64,000 bases of DNA from an uncultured Steroidobacter sp. (GCA_937864115.1 CALMII010000024.1:186001-250000), one strand, 5' to 3'. Shown: positions 1 to 9,175, counted from the stretch's first letter. Numbers and translations: made by a program. The notes: generated from the letters alone by a model not told the origin.

Positions 1-920
1 ACGACTTCGCCTGTCGATCCCTTCAGGGCGACGATCGATGAGGTGTAGTGATTGTCGCCGGGACGTCCGCCGCCGTAGAAGTCGCCCGAGGAACTGGTCG
101 TCGGCAGATACACGAGATCGAGCGCCTGATCGACCGACATGGTCGACCACACGTTGCCGCCGCCGTATCCCTGCGTGCCCTTGCCCCACGACTTCATCGC
201 CGGATCGGCCGCATCGCGCGGTACCGGATCGAATTCCCAGCGCGGCTGACCGGTGCGTGCATCGAAGGCCAGCACCCGGCCGCTCGGCGAATCCACGCGC
301 TGATTGTCGGCGACGGCCGAACCGACGACGACGACATCATTGACCACCGCAGGCTTCGATCCCGCGACGACTTCACCCGCGAAGATCTCCGGCTTGGTCG
401 ATTGCATGCGCACCTCGCCCTGCTGGCCGAAGCCCGCGCAGCGCTGGCCGGTCTTCGCATCGATCGCCATCAGGCGATAGTCTGCGGTGCCGAGGAAGAT
501 GCGCGAGCGGCAGGCCGCATCCGCCGCCGCCTGCGTATCGACCCAGTGCGAAATACCGCGGCACTTCTGCGTGCCGATGCTGGGGTCTTCCGGATCGAAC
601 GCCCAGCGCTGCCTGCCCGTCTGCGGATCGAGCGCAATGAGTCGCCGCGTGATCGTGCAGACGATGAGGTTGCCGTCGATCAGGCTGGGCTGGTCTTCGA
701 AGGCGATCAGCTTGTCCGGCACCTTTTGCGGCGGCACTTCACCCGTGTGGAATTCCCAGGCCGGCTGCAGGTTCGCCACCGTGCCGGTGTTGATCTGCGA
801 CAGCGCCGAATAGTTGGAACCGAGTTGATGCTGATCGACCGTCGTCTGCGCCGCAGCGAACGATGCCGAAGCCAGCGCCAGAGCGCAGGCGCTCCAGCGG
901 AGTCGTGATCCGGACGTCAT
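1..920 (-). CDS. PQQ-dependent dehydrogenase (quinoprotein), 5' part
   Basis: The gene starts at an ATG at 920 and runs off the left edge, leaving about 306 N-terminal residues. The first 25 residues look like a Sec signal peptide (basic MTSGSRLRW, Ala/Leu-rich core, cut near AAAQ). The rest shows quinoprotein beta-propeller blades with repeated TG-x-x-x-W/F motifs (TGRQRWAFDPE, TGQPRWEFDPV). Near residue 250 it has GGGNVWSTMSVD followed by LVYLPT and GGGRPGDNHYTSSIVALK, which is typical of the glucose/quinate dehydrogenase branch. Family members oxidise sugars or alcohols in the periplasm and pass electrons to quinone or cytochrome c. There is no N-terminal membrane domain as in membrane glucose dehydrogenase, so this is a soluble-type homologue. 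The substrate cannot be read from the sequence and the C-terminus is not visible. Confidence 0.9.
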   Translation of the reverse strand, partial: MTSGSRLRWSACALALASASFAAAQTTVDQHQLGSNYSALSQINTGTVANLQPAWEFHTGEVPPQKVPDKLIAFEDQPSLIDGNLIVCTITRRLIALDPQTGRQRWAFDPEDPSIGTQKCRGISHWVDTQAAADAACRSRIFLGTADYRLMAIDAKTGQRCAGFGQQGEVRMQSTKPEIFAGEVVAGSKPAVVNDVVVVGSAVADNQRVDSPSGRVLAFDARTGQPRWEFDPVPRDAADPAMKSWGKGTQGYGGGNVWSTMSVDQALDLVYLPTTSSSGDFYGGGRPGDNHYTSSIVALKGSTGEV

Positions 921-1036
921 TGTTGTCGATCCCCCTGAGACCGCTGCCGATGGCAACGGGGCGATATGATATACAGTGTTTCACATCTCCCGCCAGCGTT
1001 CTTGCGGGTTGCGCCGCATCAGGGGGTCGCCTCCGA

Positions 1037-1092
1037 CTGTGGGGCCGGCTTTAGCCGGCCTGAAGAATGTCAGGCTAAAGCCTGACCTACAG
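1037..1092. repeat. Composite palindromic repeat, locus 1
   Basis: Two adjacent hairpins: GGCCGGCTTTAGCCGGCC and GTCAGGCTAAAGCCTGAC, bounded by CTGTGG on the left and CCTACAG on the right. It lies 4 bp beyond the stop of the DUF1552 gene and upstream of the PQQ dehydrogenase. Both hairpins carry T (TTTA) where most other copies carry C (TTCA). Confidence 0.9.
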
Positions 1093-1096
1093 GGCG

Positions 1097-2428
1097 TTAC
1101 GCCAGCAGATCGGTCACCGTGCGGTTCGTATCCATCGACAGCGCGCCCCAGCGATCCACCTGCAGGCCCATCGCCTGTTGCACCGTCAACCCGATGCGCG
1201 TGATGGGATCGGCCTTGCCGTCGAGATGGAAACCGGTGCGAACACGACCGCCCGCGTTGCCAGCGATCATCACGGGAATGCCTTCGACGGCATGCGCCTT
1301 GGCGATCGAGCAATCCGAATGCGCCAGCACCAGGCAGTGATCGAGCAGCGTGCCGTCGCCTTCGGGAATACCCGCAAGTTCGTCGAGGAACTCACGCCAC
1401 GCGATCATGCTGCGCGTCGCGAACCACGCGTGCTCCTTCTGGTAACCCAGTTGCGGATCGACCGGCTCCTCGTGCGTGAGCGTGTGATGCGTCGTGGTCG
1501 AACCGGCGCGGCGCAGATTGGACGCGGTATCGGACAGCAGCACATTGAACACGCGGGTCTGATTGCACTGCAGCGCCTTCGCCAGCAGCCCCGCCATGAG
1601 CCTGTGCGTCACCATCACATGATCCATTTCCGAATCCAGCACGAAGCCGCTCGGCTCCTTCGGCATGGTGAAGTTCTGTACCGGCGCCGGCGGTTCGAGT
1701 TGCAATGCCAGCTGCTGTTCGAGCTGGCGCAGCGACGAGAAGTACTCATCGAGACGGCGGCGATCCTCCGCACCGACTTCACGCATCAGCCGGGCACGAT
1801 CTTCCTGCACTGCCGACAGCACGCTCTGGCGCGCCATGGTACGCGGATCGGGCTTGAACTCGGCCGCGTTGGGATCCTGGAATCCGTCGACGAAGATGCG
1901 CCGGTACAGCGCGAGCGGCGACATCTCGCTGGGATTCGGCGAACCCGCGGCGCGATACGAATACGAACGGTCGATGCCTGCAGTGCTGACTTCGATCGAC
2001 TGGAAGCGCGTGCCCTTGCCGATCTGATCGCTGATCAGCACATCGAGCGTCGGCGCCTTGACGATTTCATTCGGCACCGGCACGCCGGTGCGCAGACCCA
2101 GGCAACCCGTGATGTGCGGCTTGTTGGCGACGCCGTCGAGCTTCACGTCGAAACCGCTGAGAATCGCGAGCCGGTCGCGATACGGTTCGAGCGGCTTGAG
2201 ATCTTCGGGCATGGCATAGCCGGCACCGGTCGCCGTCGGAATCCATTTCTCCGGAATGAAGCCGCAGCCCCAGATCCAGGTGCCGAAGCGCGTCGGGATG
2301 CGCTGGCCCGTGGCCGCCATCGCCTGGCCGCTGTCGTTCAGGAAACAGTCGAGGTATGGCAAGGCGACGCCGACGACGGCGCCGCGCACGAGTCCTCGCA
2401 ATACGCTGCGGCGGGTGAACTTGCTCAT
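1097..2428 (-). CDS. DUF1552 family exported protein
   Basis: 443 residues. The N-terminus MSKFTRRSVLRGLVRGA has a twin-arginine motif followed by a hydrophobic stretch (AVVGVALPYLDCFL), so Tat export is likely. The rest matches the DUF1552 family as I know it: ISDQIG, an SIEVSTAG-type segment, an SALYRRIF-type segment and a C-terminal HSDCSIAKAH/GIPVMIAG region. Biochemical function is unknown. DUF1552 genes almost always sit next to a DUF1592/1588/1585-type partner, as here. The start overlaps the stop of that upstream partner by 4 nt (ATGA), implying translational coupling. It is the last gene of a three-gene operon and is followed by a palindromic repeat. Confidence 0.9.
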   Translation of the reverse strand: MSKFTRRSVLRGLVRGAVVGVALPYLDCFLNDSGQAMAATGQRIPTRFGTWIWGCGFIPEKWIPTATGAGYAMPEDLKPLEPYRDRLAILSGFDVKLDGVANKPHITGCLGLRTGVPVPNEIVKAPTLDVLISDQIGKGTRFQSIEVSTAGIDRSYSYRAAGSPNPSEMSPLALYRRIFVDGFQDPNAAEFKPDPRTMARQSVLSAVQEDRARLMREVGAEDRRRLDEYFSSLRQLEQQLALQLEPPAPVQNFTMPKEPSGFVLDSEMDHVMVTHRLMAGLLAKALQCNQTRVFNVLLSDTASNLRRAGSTTTHHTLTHEEPVDPQLGYQKEHAWFATRSMIAWREFLDELAGIPEGDGTLLDHCLVLAHSDCSIAKAHAVEGIPVMIAGNAGGRVRTGFHLDGKADPITRIGLTVQQAMGLQVDRWGALSMDTNRTVTDLLA

Positions 2429-4143
2429 GAACGATCTCCTGACTGCAGCGCGACCTGTGCGAGTTCGTGTCTGGCTTCTGCGGCCGGCGGCGAAATGGCA
2501 AAGAAGTTCTCGCTCAGCGCGATGGTGCGCATGAGATCGGGAACGCGGAAGTCATGCGTCGCGAAAGCCTTGTTGAGATAATCCATGTACGGGCGCTCTT
2601 CCATCTCGGTATCGCGCCCCACGGCGTAGCGATAGATCTTCTCCACGAGACAGCGCGGCGTTTCCGGATGATCGTGCAGCGCCTGACCCAGGCCTTCGGG
2701 CGTCGTGAAATCGATGCCGTCGAGCGAACCGCTCGGATCGATGCGCGCTTCATTCTCGGTGGTGCGATAGGTGCCGAGCCCGTCGTAGTTCTCGAGCGTA
2801 AGACCCAGCGGATCCATGATCTTGTGACAGCCGGCGCAGGAGGGATTCGTGCGATGCACTTCGAGGCGGTCGCGCGCCGTCGGCATGCCCGCATTCACTT
2901 CCTGGATCACGGAGAAATTGACGTTGGGCGGCGGATCCGGCACTTCCTGGCACAGGAACAGCTCGCGCATCGCCTTGCCGCGCAGGGTCGGCGACGACTG
3001 GCCCGGATGCGAATACAGCGCGAGGAATGCGACGTGCGACTGGATGCCGGCGCGATGACTGCTTTCCGGGAAGACGCTCTTCTCCCAGCCATTGCGTGTC
3101 GGCACCGGCACGCGATACACGATGCCGAGCGCACGAGTGAGGTGAGCCGCGCGCGTCGTGAACAGATCGCGATAGTCGCCCTCCTGTTCGATCAGCAGAT
3201 CGGTGATGGTCCGCAGCGTCTGCTCCTTCGCATCCGCCGCCACGGTGGAATTGAAGGCCGGATAGACGACGGAGTCTTTCGCAAGATCGCCGAACTTGTC
3301 GAACTGCAGCATGTCGTCGAAGAACGCGCGCACGGCCGGCTCGAACAGCGGCGAGGCGATCAGGCGATCGACCTGTCGCTGCAGTCCCTTCTTCGTATCG
3401 AGTTCGTCCGCGCCGGCGGCACGCAGCAGCTCCCTGTCGGGCGCCGAATTGGTCAGGAAGTAGCTCAGGCGCGTGGCCTTCGACCACGCATCGAGTTCGC
3501 GAGGCTCATCAGCATCCGTGACCGGCTTCGTGCGTTCGATGCGCAGCAGGAATTCCGGGGAGACCATCATGCCGGCGAGCGCGAGTTCCACGCCGGCGTA
3601 GAAATCGCCGAGACGTTCCTGGCCCGATTGCGCCCTCTTCACGAAGCCCGCGCTCTCCTCTTCCGTCAGCGGGCGGCGGAACAGCAGCGGCCCGTACTCG
3701 TCGACGACGCGACGTGCACAGGCCGCATCGAACGCTGCATTCGCCGCAGGCCTGCAGGGGACGAGTCGGTCGCGGTTCTTCTCGTCGATGACCGCGGCGG
3801 CGATGCCGAGCGCCGCCGCGTCGTACTGCTCGACGCTGAAGGGCGACATGCCCGCTTCGCTGGTACCGACGGCGACCAGCCCCTCGGCGCGCAGGCCACG
3901 CTCGAAGCGCGCCGGAATGGTGATGTCGGGGCCGAAGATCGCGGCAATGGTCGTGCGGTACTCCGCTTCGGTCAGCCGGCGCATCACTGCCGGGCCGCCG
4001 ACGGCGTCCGGTTCGCGCAGCGAATCGCCGCAGCCGCTCAGCAGACCGAGCGCAAGCAGCAGTGCTCCTGTTCCCCTTCCCCGCTTGCGAGGGAGGACCA
4101 GGGAGGGGGCATGCCCTGCGATTCGCGCGTCGATCGGACTCAT
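2425..4143 (-). CDS. DUF1592/DUF1588/DUF1585 lipoprotein with CxxCH motif
   Basis: 572 residues from the ATG at 4143, which overlaps the upstream stop by 4 nt. The N-terminus holds a hydrophobic segment ending LGLLSGC, a lipobox. Domains in order appear to be a DUF1587/1595-like region (RRLTEAEYRTTIAAIFG; YGPLLFRRPLTEEE), DUF1592 (RLSYFLTNSAPD), DUF1588 (RAGIQSHVAFL, then RTNPSCAGCHKIMDPLG) and DUF1585 (EKIYRYAVGR). CAGCH is a possible c-type heme site. These planctomycete-type multidomain proteins are of unknown function; the heme motif suggests electron transfer outside the cytoplasm. An open frame continues upstream of 4143, but it overlaps the preceding gene antisense-free and lacks its own signal, so the lipoprotein start is preferred. 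Confidence 0.88.
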   Translation of the reverse strand: MSPIDARIAGHAPSLVLPRKRGRGTGALLLALGLLSGCGDSLREPDAVGGPAVMRRLTEAEYRTTIAAIFGPDITIPARFERGLRAEGLVAVGTSEAGMSPFSVEQYDAAALGIAAAVIDEKNRDRLVPCRPAANAAFDAACARRVVDEYGPLLFRRPLTEEESAGFVKRAQSGQERLGDFYAGVELALAGMMVSPEFLLRIERTKPVTDADEPRELDAWSKATRLSYFLTNSAPDRELLRAAGADELDTKKGLQRQVDRLIASPLFEPAVRAFFDDMLQFDKFGDLAKDSVVYPAFNSTVAADAKEQTLRTITDLLIEQEGDYRDLFTTRAAHLTRALGIVYRVPVPTRNGWEKSVFPESSHRAGIQSHVAFLALYSHPGQSSPTLRGKAMRELFLCQEVPDPPPNVNFSVIQEVNAGMPTARDRLEVHRTNPSCAGCHKIMDPLGLTLENYDGLGTYRTTENEARIDPSGSLDGIDFTTPEGLGQALHDHPETPRCLVEKIYRYAVGRDTEMEERPYMDYLNKAFATHDFRVPDLMRTIALSENFFAISPPAAEARHELAQVALQSGDRS

Positions 4144-5369
4144 TGCTTTGCAGGCGCCTTGTCGACCAGCCTGTCGTTCACGCTGCCCGTCGCCACATCG
4201 ACGACGAATGCGGGGATCGCAGCGATGCGGTACTGGGTCGAGATGGACGTGCAGCGCCCGTTCGCGTCCGGATCGCCATCCGCGTAGTCGTACAGCGCGT
4301 AGTACGCACCGGGACAGGTGTAGCCGAGCACGCGCGCCGCGCCATTGCCCGTACCGAGCCGCAGCGGCAACGGTCCCGGTTCGCCCTTGGCGTTCTTGCC
4401 ATTGCGATAACCGAACTGGTAGTCGTACATCGTTTCCACCGGCGTGTAGCCGGCGAGATAGCCGCTCAGCGAGCCGTCCTGCGCGATCGTGACCTGCAGG
4501 CGCGCGTGATTCATCGCGCGCTCCATGTGCAGGCTGTTGGTGATGGTGTGGAAGCGCACGTCGACCGGCTCCGTCGTCAGCACGCCGTCCTCGATGCGGC
4601 CGCGCGTCTTCGCCCGGAAGCGCGGATCCTGATCCATTGCGTACGTGGCATAGGGCAGCGGCACACGCGCGGGACTCAGCTGGATCGGATCGGCATTCGC
4701 ATGGATGCCGACTTCCACGCTGTCGTCGTTGCGGATGTCGTCGACCCCGTCGAGCGAGATGAGGATGCCCCACGCGCCCGTGAGCATCTCGATGGCGTAG
4801 CCGTTCGACTGTCCGGTGGACTGATACGAGCGGCTGCAGCCGACGACGCGCGCGAATTGATTGTCGACGCCGCGCTGACCCTGCTTGCCGACCGCATCCT
4901 GGTGCGGACAGGACTGCGGCGTGGATGCATCGGCACGCGAATCGACGCCGTCGATGTCGATGCCATCGATGGGAATGCTCGTCGACCTGAGGGTGCGGAA
5001 ATTCGGATCGGGCGCGGCGGCCTCCGGATTCATGCAGACGTTCTGGCCATCGGGCGCGGTCGAGAGTTTCTTGCCGCCGTCGTTCAGGCGCCTGGCATAC
5101 GCCTCGTCCGATTCACCCTTGCGCCGCCTGCCTTCGGCGGTCAGCGCGAAGATTTCCTCGACGTTGCGCGACATGCCCTGCGGACACGCGCCGGTTTTCT
5201 CCGCATCGTCGGCGAGCGCGTACTTGATGTCGGACACGACGAATCCTGCGCGGCCGTTCTCGATGAACGGCGCATCGGCGCGGGTCGCAAAAGACAGGAA
5301 CAGCGCTGCGGGCACGACAAGCAATCCTGCCGGACCCTTTGCCCGCTGCATCGAAGCAAAGCGCTGCAT
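4140..5369 (-). CDS. Secreted protein of unknown function, first gene of DUF1592-DUF1552 operon
   Basis: About 409 residues from the ATG at 5369, chosen because AGGGGG lies a few bases upstream; an in-frame ATG at 5411 would add 14 residues. The N-terminus (MQRFASMQRAKG, then a hydrophobic PAGLLVVPAALFLSF and a cut near ATRADA) is a signal peptide. I do not recognise the family. It carries at least five cysteines (in ACPQG, NVCMN, SCPHQ, VGCSRS, YTCPG), a DGIDIDGVDS segment resembling a calcium-binding acidic loop, and a late GDPDANGRC acidic stretch. It overlaps the DUF1592 gene by 4 nt, so it should act with the DUF1592/DUF1552 pair. A palindromic operator candidate lies 80 bp upstream. Confidence 0.75.
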   Translation of the reverse strand: MQRFASMQRAKGPAGLLVVPAALFLSFATRADAPFIENGRAGFVVSDIKYALADDAEKTGACPQGMSRNVEEIFALTAEGRRRKGESDEAYARRLNDGGKKLSTAPDGQNVCMNPEAAAPDPNFRTLRSTSIPIDGIDIDGVDSRADASTPQSCPHQDAVGKQGQRGVDNQFARVVGCSRSYQSTGQSNGYAIEMLTGAWGILISLDGVDDIRNDDSVEVGIHANADPIQLSPARVPLPYATYAMDQDPRFRAKTRGRIEDGVLTTEPVDVRFHTITNSLHMERAMNHARLQVTIAQDGSLSGYLAGYTPVETMYDYQFGYRNGKNAKGEPGPLPLRLGTGNGAARVLGYTCPGAYYALYDYADGDPDANGRCTSISTQYRIAAIPAFVVDVATGSVNDRLVDKAPAKQ

Positions 5370-5447
5370 CGCACCCCCTGTCATCGACGGCAGTGTCATG
5401 CCGCATTGCACGAAACATCTGCCGTCCTGTCGTGCCGATGGACATTA

Positions 5448-5463
5448 CTAACACCCGTGTTAG
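5448..5463. promoter_or_regulatory. Palindromic operator candidate (TetR-type)
   Basis: Perfect inverted repeat CTAACAC-CC-GTGTTAG, with partial outer symmetry (GACAT at 5441 and ATGTC at 5465). It sits in the 119-bp divergent gap between the DUF1592-DUF1552 operon and the tetR gene. That is the usual place for the site of a local TetR regulator acting on both promoters. Binding is inferred from position and symmetry only. Confidence 0.65.
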
Positions 5464-5488
5464 CATGTCAAACATTACTTTCTAAGGT

Positions 5489-6181
5489 GTGAGTAACGAT
5501 ACGCCTATGGGCCGACCCTTCACTGCCTCGGACGATCAGATCCTCGATGCCGCAAGAACGGTGATCAGCCGCCGCGGTCCGGATGCGTTTTCGATCGCGG
5601 AAGTCGCGAATGAAGTCGGCCTGTCGCGTGCCGCGATCATCCTGCGGTTCAAGAGCACGCACGCGCTGAAAGTGGCGTCGCTGAACGACATGGTGCGGCA
5701 GTTCGCTGCGATCCTGGCGACGCTGCCGCAGACACCGGGCGGCGACAACCTGCTGCGTGTCGCCGCCTTCATTGGCGGTCACATGGGCAGCCGCGAAAGC
5801 AGCGTGCGTTTCTTCGCCAACCTCTACGGCTCCAGCGTGCAGGATCGCGAACTCCTCCAGCTGGAACGCAATCGCGGCGCAGCGCTGGATGCGGCGATCT
5901 CGAAGGTCATGCCCGAGACGTCCGTGACCCGCGAGTCCGCCGTACTTGCCTTTCGCGCACACCTGACCGGAACGATCACGGCCTGGCTCACGACCGACGA
6001 TCCCGATTCGCGCAGCTACCTGGTGATGCGCACCGCCGAATGGTTGCGGCTGGCGCAGATCGGATTCAGCGATGAAGTCGTGAAGGAACTCTGTTCGCCG
6101 CCGGCGACGGCGACAGTGAAGCCCGCCCGCCGCACGCGAACGGCGCGGACGGCCACCGGCACCCGTCGCCGGAAAGCCTGA
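5489..6181 (+). CDS. TetR family transcriptional regulator
   Basis: 230 residues from a GTG start preceded by TAAGG; an ATG at 5507 is the alternative. Residues 15-60 are a TetR-type helix-turn-helix (ILDAARTVISRRGPDAFSIAEVANEVGLSRAAIILRFKSTHAL). The C-terminal ligand domain is unassigned, and the tail is Arg/Thr/Ala-rich and basic. The stop codon shares one base with the start of the cytochrome gene (TGATG), so the two are coupled. The divergent arrangement with a 16-bp palindrome suggests autoregulation plus control of the DUF1592-DUF1552 operon. Confidence 0.9.
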   Translation: MSNDTPMGRPFTASDDQILDAARTVISRRGPDAFSIAEVANEVGLSRAAIILRFKSTHALKVASLNDMVRQFAAILATLPQTPGGDNLLRVAAFIGGHMGSRESSVRFFANLYGSSVQDRELLQLERNRGAALDAAISKVMPETSVTRESAVLAFRAHLTGTITAWLTTDDPDSRSYLVMRTAEWLRLAQIGFSDEVVKELCSPPATATVKPARRTRTARTATGTRRRKA

Positions 6182-7452
6182 TGTCGCCTCCCGCGCGTCG
6201 ACTCGCCGCGGCTGCAGCAGTGATCGTTCTCTGCACCGGCGTCATCGGCGCCGGGCTGTTGCGGCCCGGACCTGCCGCGTCGCCGCCCGATATCGCAACG
6301 CTCGATGCATCGCCCGAACGCGGCGCGTACCTGGCGACCGCCAGCAACTGCCGCACCTGCCACACGACGAACGATGGCCAGCCGTTCGCCGGGGGCGTGC
6401 GATTCCAGACGCCTTTCGGCGTGCTGTATTCGACCAACGTCACCATGGACGAGGCGACCGGCATCGGCCGCTGGTCGTTCGAGGATTTCTACGCTTCGAT
6501 GAAGCACGGCGTGCGTCCGGACGGTACGCAGTTGTATCCCGCGTTTCCCTATCCTTCGTTCGCGAAGCTGACCGATGCCGACATCGCTTCGCTGTACCTC
6601 TACATGAAGACGGTCGAGCCGGTGAATGCGCCGGCCCGCGAGAACGAACTGGATTTTCCGTACAATCTGCGCTCCGGCCTGCGCGCCTGGAATCGCCTGT
6701 TCCATGACCCGGGTGCCTTCGTCGCAGATCCTGCGCGCTCGCCGGAATGGAATCGCGGCGCCTATCTCGTCCAGGGGCCGGTGCATTGCGGCGCCTGTCA
6801 CTCGCCTCGCAACTTCCTCGGCGCCGAACGCGAAGAACTCGCGCTGACCGGCGGCACGTTCATCGACCGGGTCAGCGAGGGCAAGTATCGCCAGTGGTCG
6901 GCCGTGAATCTCACGTCTGCGAAACGCGGACTCGCCGCCTGGAGCCTCGACGAAATCGTCGCCTATCTGAAGGACGGCGAAAGCGCACGCGCCGTCGTAC
7001 ACGGACCGATGACCGAAGTCGTCATGAATTCCACGCGACATCTCGAAGACACCGACGTGCGCGCCATCGCGACCTACCTGAAGGAACTGCCGGCACTCGA
7101 TGCCTCGAGCGGCAAGAACGCCGACCACGAACAGCTAGCCGCGGGCGAAGTCGCCTACACCGTCCACTGCGGCACGTGCCATCTGCCGACCGGCCTCGGC
7201 GACGAAGTCATGGGCGTGACGCTGGCCGGCAACGCGATCGTGCAGGCGAACGATCCCGCATCGCTCATCAACGTGGTGCTGTACGGCCCGCACCTGCCGC
7301 CGCCGCCCTTCGTTTCCGATCGCACGCGCATGAAGCCGTTCGGCAAGCGCCTGTCCGATGAGGACATCGCGAACCTCACGACCTACCTGCGCGCCAGCTT
7401 CGGCAACGACGCGGGTGTCGTCACTGCCGCGCAGGTGAAGCGCCAGCGCTGA
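6181..7452 (+). CDS. Triheme cytochrome c, alcohol-dehydrogenase subunit type
   Basis: 423 residues. An N-terminal hydrophobic segment (LAAAAAVIVLCTGVIGAGLL) serves as signal or anchor. Three heme-attachment motifs are visible: CRTCH near residue 58, CGACH near 203 and CGTCH near 331. Each has a cytochrome c domain with a later Met candidate (for example LYPAFPYPSFAKLTD, MTEVVMNSTRHL, RMKPFGKRLSDEDI). The spacing and length match the cytochrome c subunits (AdhB, GndC type) that pass electrons from periplasmic dehydrogenases to quinone or oxidases. No dehydrogenase is adjacent. It is coupled to the tetR gene, so it may serve the divergent DUF1592-DUF1552 operon or the PQQ enzyme at the left edge. 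Confidence 0.9.
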   Translation: MSPPARRLAAAAAVIVLCTGVIGAGLLRPGPAASPPDIATLDASPERGAYLATASNCRTCHTTNDGQPFAGGVRFQTPFGVLYSTNVTMDEATGIGRWSFEDFYASMKHGVRPDGTQLYPAFPYPSFAKLTDADIASLYLYMKTVEPVNAPARENELDFPYNLRSGLRAWNRLFHDPGAFVADPARSPEWNRGAYLVQGPVHCGACHSPRNFLGAEREELALTGGTFIDRVSEGKYRQWSAVNLTSAKRGLAAWSLDEIVAYLKDGESARAVVHGPMTEVVMNSTRHLEDTDVRAIATYLKELPALDASSGKNADHEQLAAGEVAYTVHCGTCHLPTGLGDEVMGVTLAGNAIVQANDPASLINVVLYGPHLPPPPFVSDRTRMKPFGKRLSDEDIANLTTYLRASFGNDAGVVTAAQVKRQR

Positions 7453-9175
7453 GGATGCGCTGGAAGTTTCGGCCCTCGAGCATGGCCGGCACTTCACCGC
7501 TGCGGACGACGAAGTCGCCGAACGACTCGCCGTCCTGCCGCCCTACCCCATAGCGCTCGAACAGCGGGCGCAGCGCTTCCAGAATCTGCGTCTCGCCGAT
7601 GTTCTCGCGATACAGCGTGTTCAACCGGTCGCCCCGCGGCGTGCCGCCGAGATACACGTTGTACTTGCCCGGCGCCTTGCCGACGAAGCCGATCTCGGCA
7701 AGAAAAGGCCGCGAGCAGCCATTCGGACAGCCGCTCATGCGGATCGTGATCGCCGTGCCCGCCAGCCCCGTCTCGTTCATGAGCGCATCGAGTTTCTTCG
7801 TCAGCGACGGCAGGTAACGTTCGCTCTCTGCCATCGCCAGCGCACAGGTCGGCAGCGCCACGCAGGCCATCGAGTTCCGTTCCAGGACGCTGACCGCGGA
7901 AGGCGCATCCACGCCGTGATCGCGCAGGATCGCGTCGATCTGCGCCCGTTGATTCCCGGCGACACCGGCAACGGTGAGATTCTGGTTGGTCGTCAGCGCG
8001 AACACGCCGGCATGCCGCGCCGCGACTTCACGCAGCGCGGTCATGAGACGTACCTGCGGCGTATCGGCGACGCGGCCGTTGCGAATGAACAGCGTGTAGT
8101 GCCAGCGACCGTCCTCGCCCTGATGCCAGCCATGGCGATCGCCATTGCTGGTGAACGCGAAGGCACGCGCCGGTTCGAGCCTCTTGCCGCGACGCCGCGC
8201 CAGTTCTTCGCGGAACCAGTCGACGCCGCGATCTTCGATCGTGTACTTGAAGCGTGCATGCGCGCGGTCGCGCCGATCGCCGAAATCGCGCTGGATGCAC
8301 ATCGTGTGCTCGGCCACTTCGATGATGTCGGCGGCGCGGCAGAATCCGGCGAGCGTGCTGAGCCGGGGAAACGTGGCGGGCGCCTTGTGAGTCATGCCCA
8401 TGCCGCCGCCGACCAGCACGTTGTAGCCGACGATCCCGCCCTCTTCGACGATCGCCACGAATCCCAGGTCGTGGGCATGGACGTCGATATCGTTCGACGG
8501 CGGAACGGCAATCGCGATCTTGAACTTGCGGGGCAGGTACGTCGGGCCGTAGAGCGGCTCCTCGTTCCCGGGAAGCGGATCCGTACCGGGCTGCTGCAAC
8601 AACAGTTCGCGATAGGCCGCCGTGCGTGGCATCAGATGCCGGCTGAGCCGGTCGGCGGTCGCCGTCACTTCGGCATGCGCGCGCGACAGCAGCGGATTGG
8701 CGGTGCTGATCACGTTGCGATTGTCGTCGCCGCACGCTGCGATCGTGTCGAGCCCAGCAGCGGCGATGCCCTGGATGTGTCGCGGCAGGTTGTGCTTGCG
8801 CACGCCGTGGAACTGGAAAGTCTGGCGCGTCGTCAGTCGCAGCATGCCATTGGCCGTCGCGCGCGCCTGTGCGTCGAGCGCCAGCCATTGTTGCGGCGTG
8901 CAGACCCCGCCCGGCAGACGCACGCGCACCATGAACTGGTAGTCCGGTTCGAGCCGCGAGAGGCGGCGTTCCTCGCGCAGGTCGCGGTCGTCCTGCTGGT
9001 AGATGCCGAAGAACTTGGTCAGCAGCGAATCATCGTGATCGATGCTGGCGCTGGCCGGTTCGCGCAGGCTCGATTCGAGCGTGCCGCGCAGGAAGCGGCT
9101 GCGGTGCTTGAGGGCTTCGTTCGAGTGCAGCTCTTCGAGCGGGCGGGACAGATCGTTCTTGCGGCTGGCATCCAT
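7421..9175 (-). CDS. cysI: Assimilatory sulfite reductase hemoprotein (beta) subunit
   Basis: 584 residues from ATG 9175, which shares one base with the cysJ stop. It reduces sulfite to sulfide with six electrons from CysJ. Visible features: the substrate/siroheme half-domain LRLTTRQTFQFHGVRK near residues 105-120, NRNVISTANPL, the second repeat FALTTNQNLTVAG, and the [4Fe-4S]-siroheme cysteines as CVALPTC (C-x5-C) and SGCPNGC (C-x3-C). Length is close to E. coli CysI (570). The 3' end overlaps the convergent cytochrome c gene by 32 bp. The reading frame stays open upstream across cysJ, but the MDASRKN start is where CysI homology begins. Confidence 0.96.
   Translation of the reverse strand: MDASRKNDLSRPLEELHSNEALKHRSRFLRGTLESSLREPASASIDHDDSLLTKFFGIYQQDDRDLREERRLSRLEPDYQFMVRVRLPGGVCTPQQWLALDAQARATANGMLRLTTRQTFQFHGVRKHNLPRHIQGIAAAGLDTIAACGDDNRNVISTANPLLSRAHAEVTATADRLSRHLMPRTAAYRELLLQQPGTDPLPGNEEPLYGPTYLPRKFKIAIAVPPSNDIDVHAHDLGFVAIVEEGGIVGYNVLVGGGMGMTHKAPATFPRLSTLAGFCRAADIIEVAEHTMCIQRDFGDRRDRAHARFKYTIEDRGVDWFREELARRRGKRLEPARAFAFTSNGDRHGWHQGEDGRWHYTLFIRNGRVADTPQVRLMTALREVAARHAGVFALTTNQNLTVAGVAGNQRAQIDAILRDHGVDAPSAVSVLERNSMACVALPTCALAMAESERYLPSLTKKLDALMNETGLAGTAITIRMSGCPNGCSRPFLAEIGFVGKAPGKYNVYLGGTPRGDRLNTLYRENIGETQILEALRPLFERYGVGRQDGESFGDFVVRSGEVPAMLEGRNFQRILSAGASPARQ

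Noticed and set aside
1178..5492. Long open frames on the plus strand opposite the DUF1552, DUF1592 and upstream genes
   Set aside because: They are Arg/His-rich mirror frames of high-GC genes, with no ribosome sites or recognisable domains.
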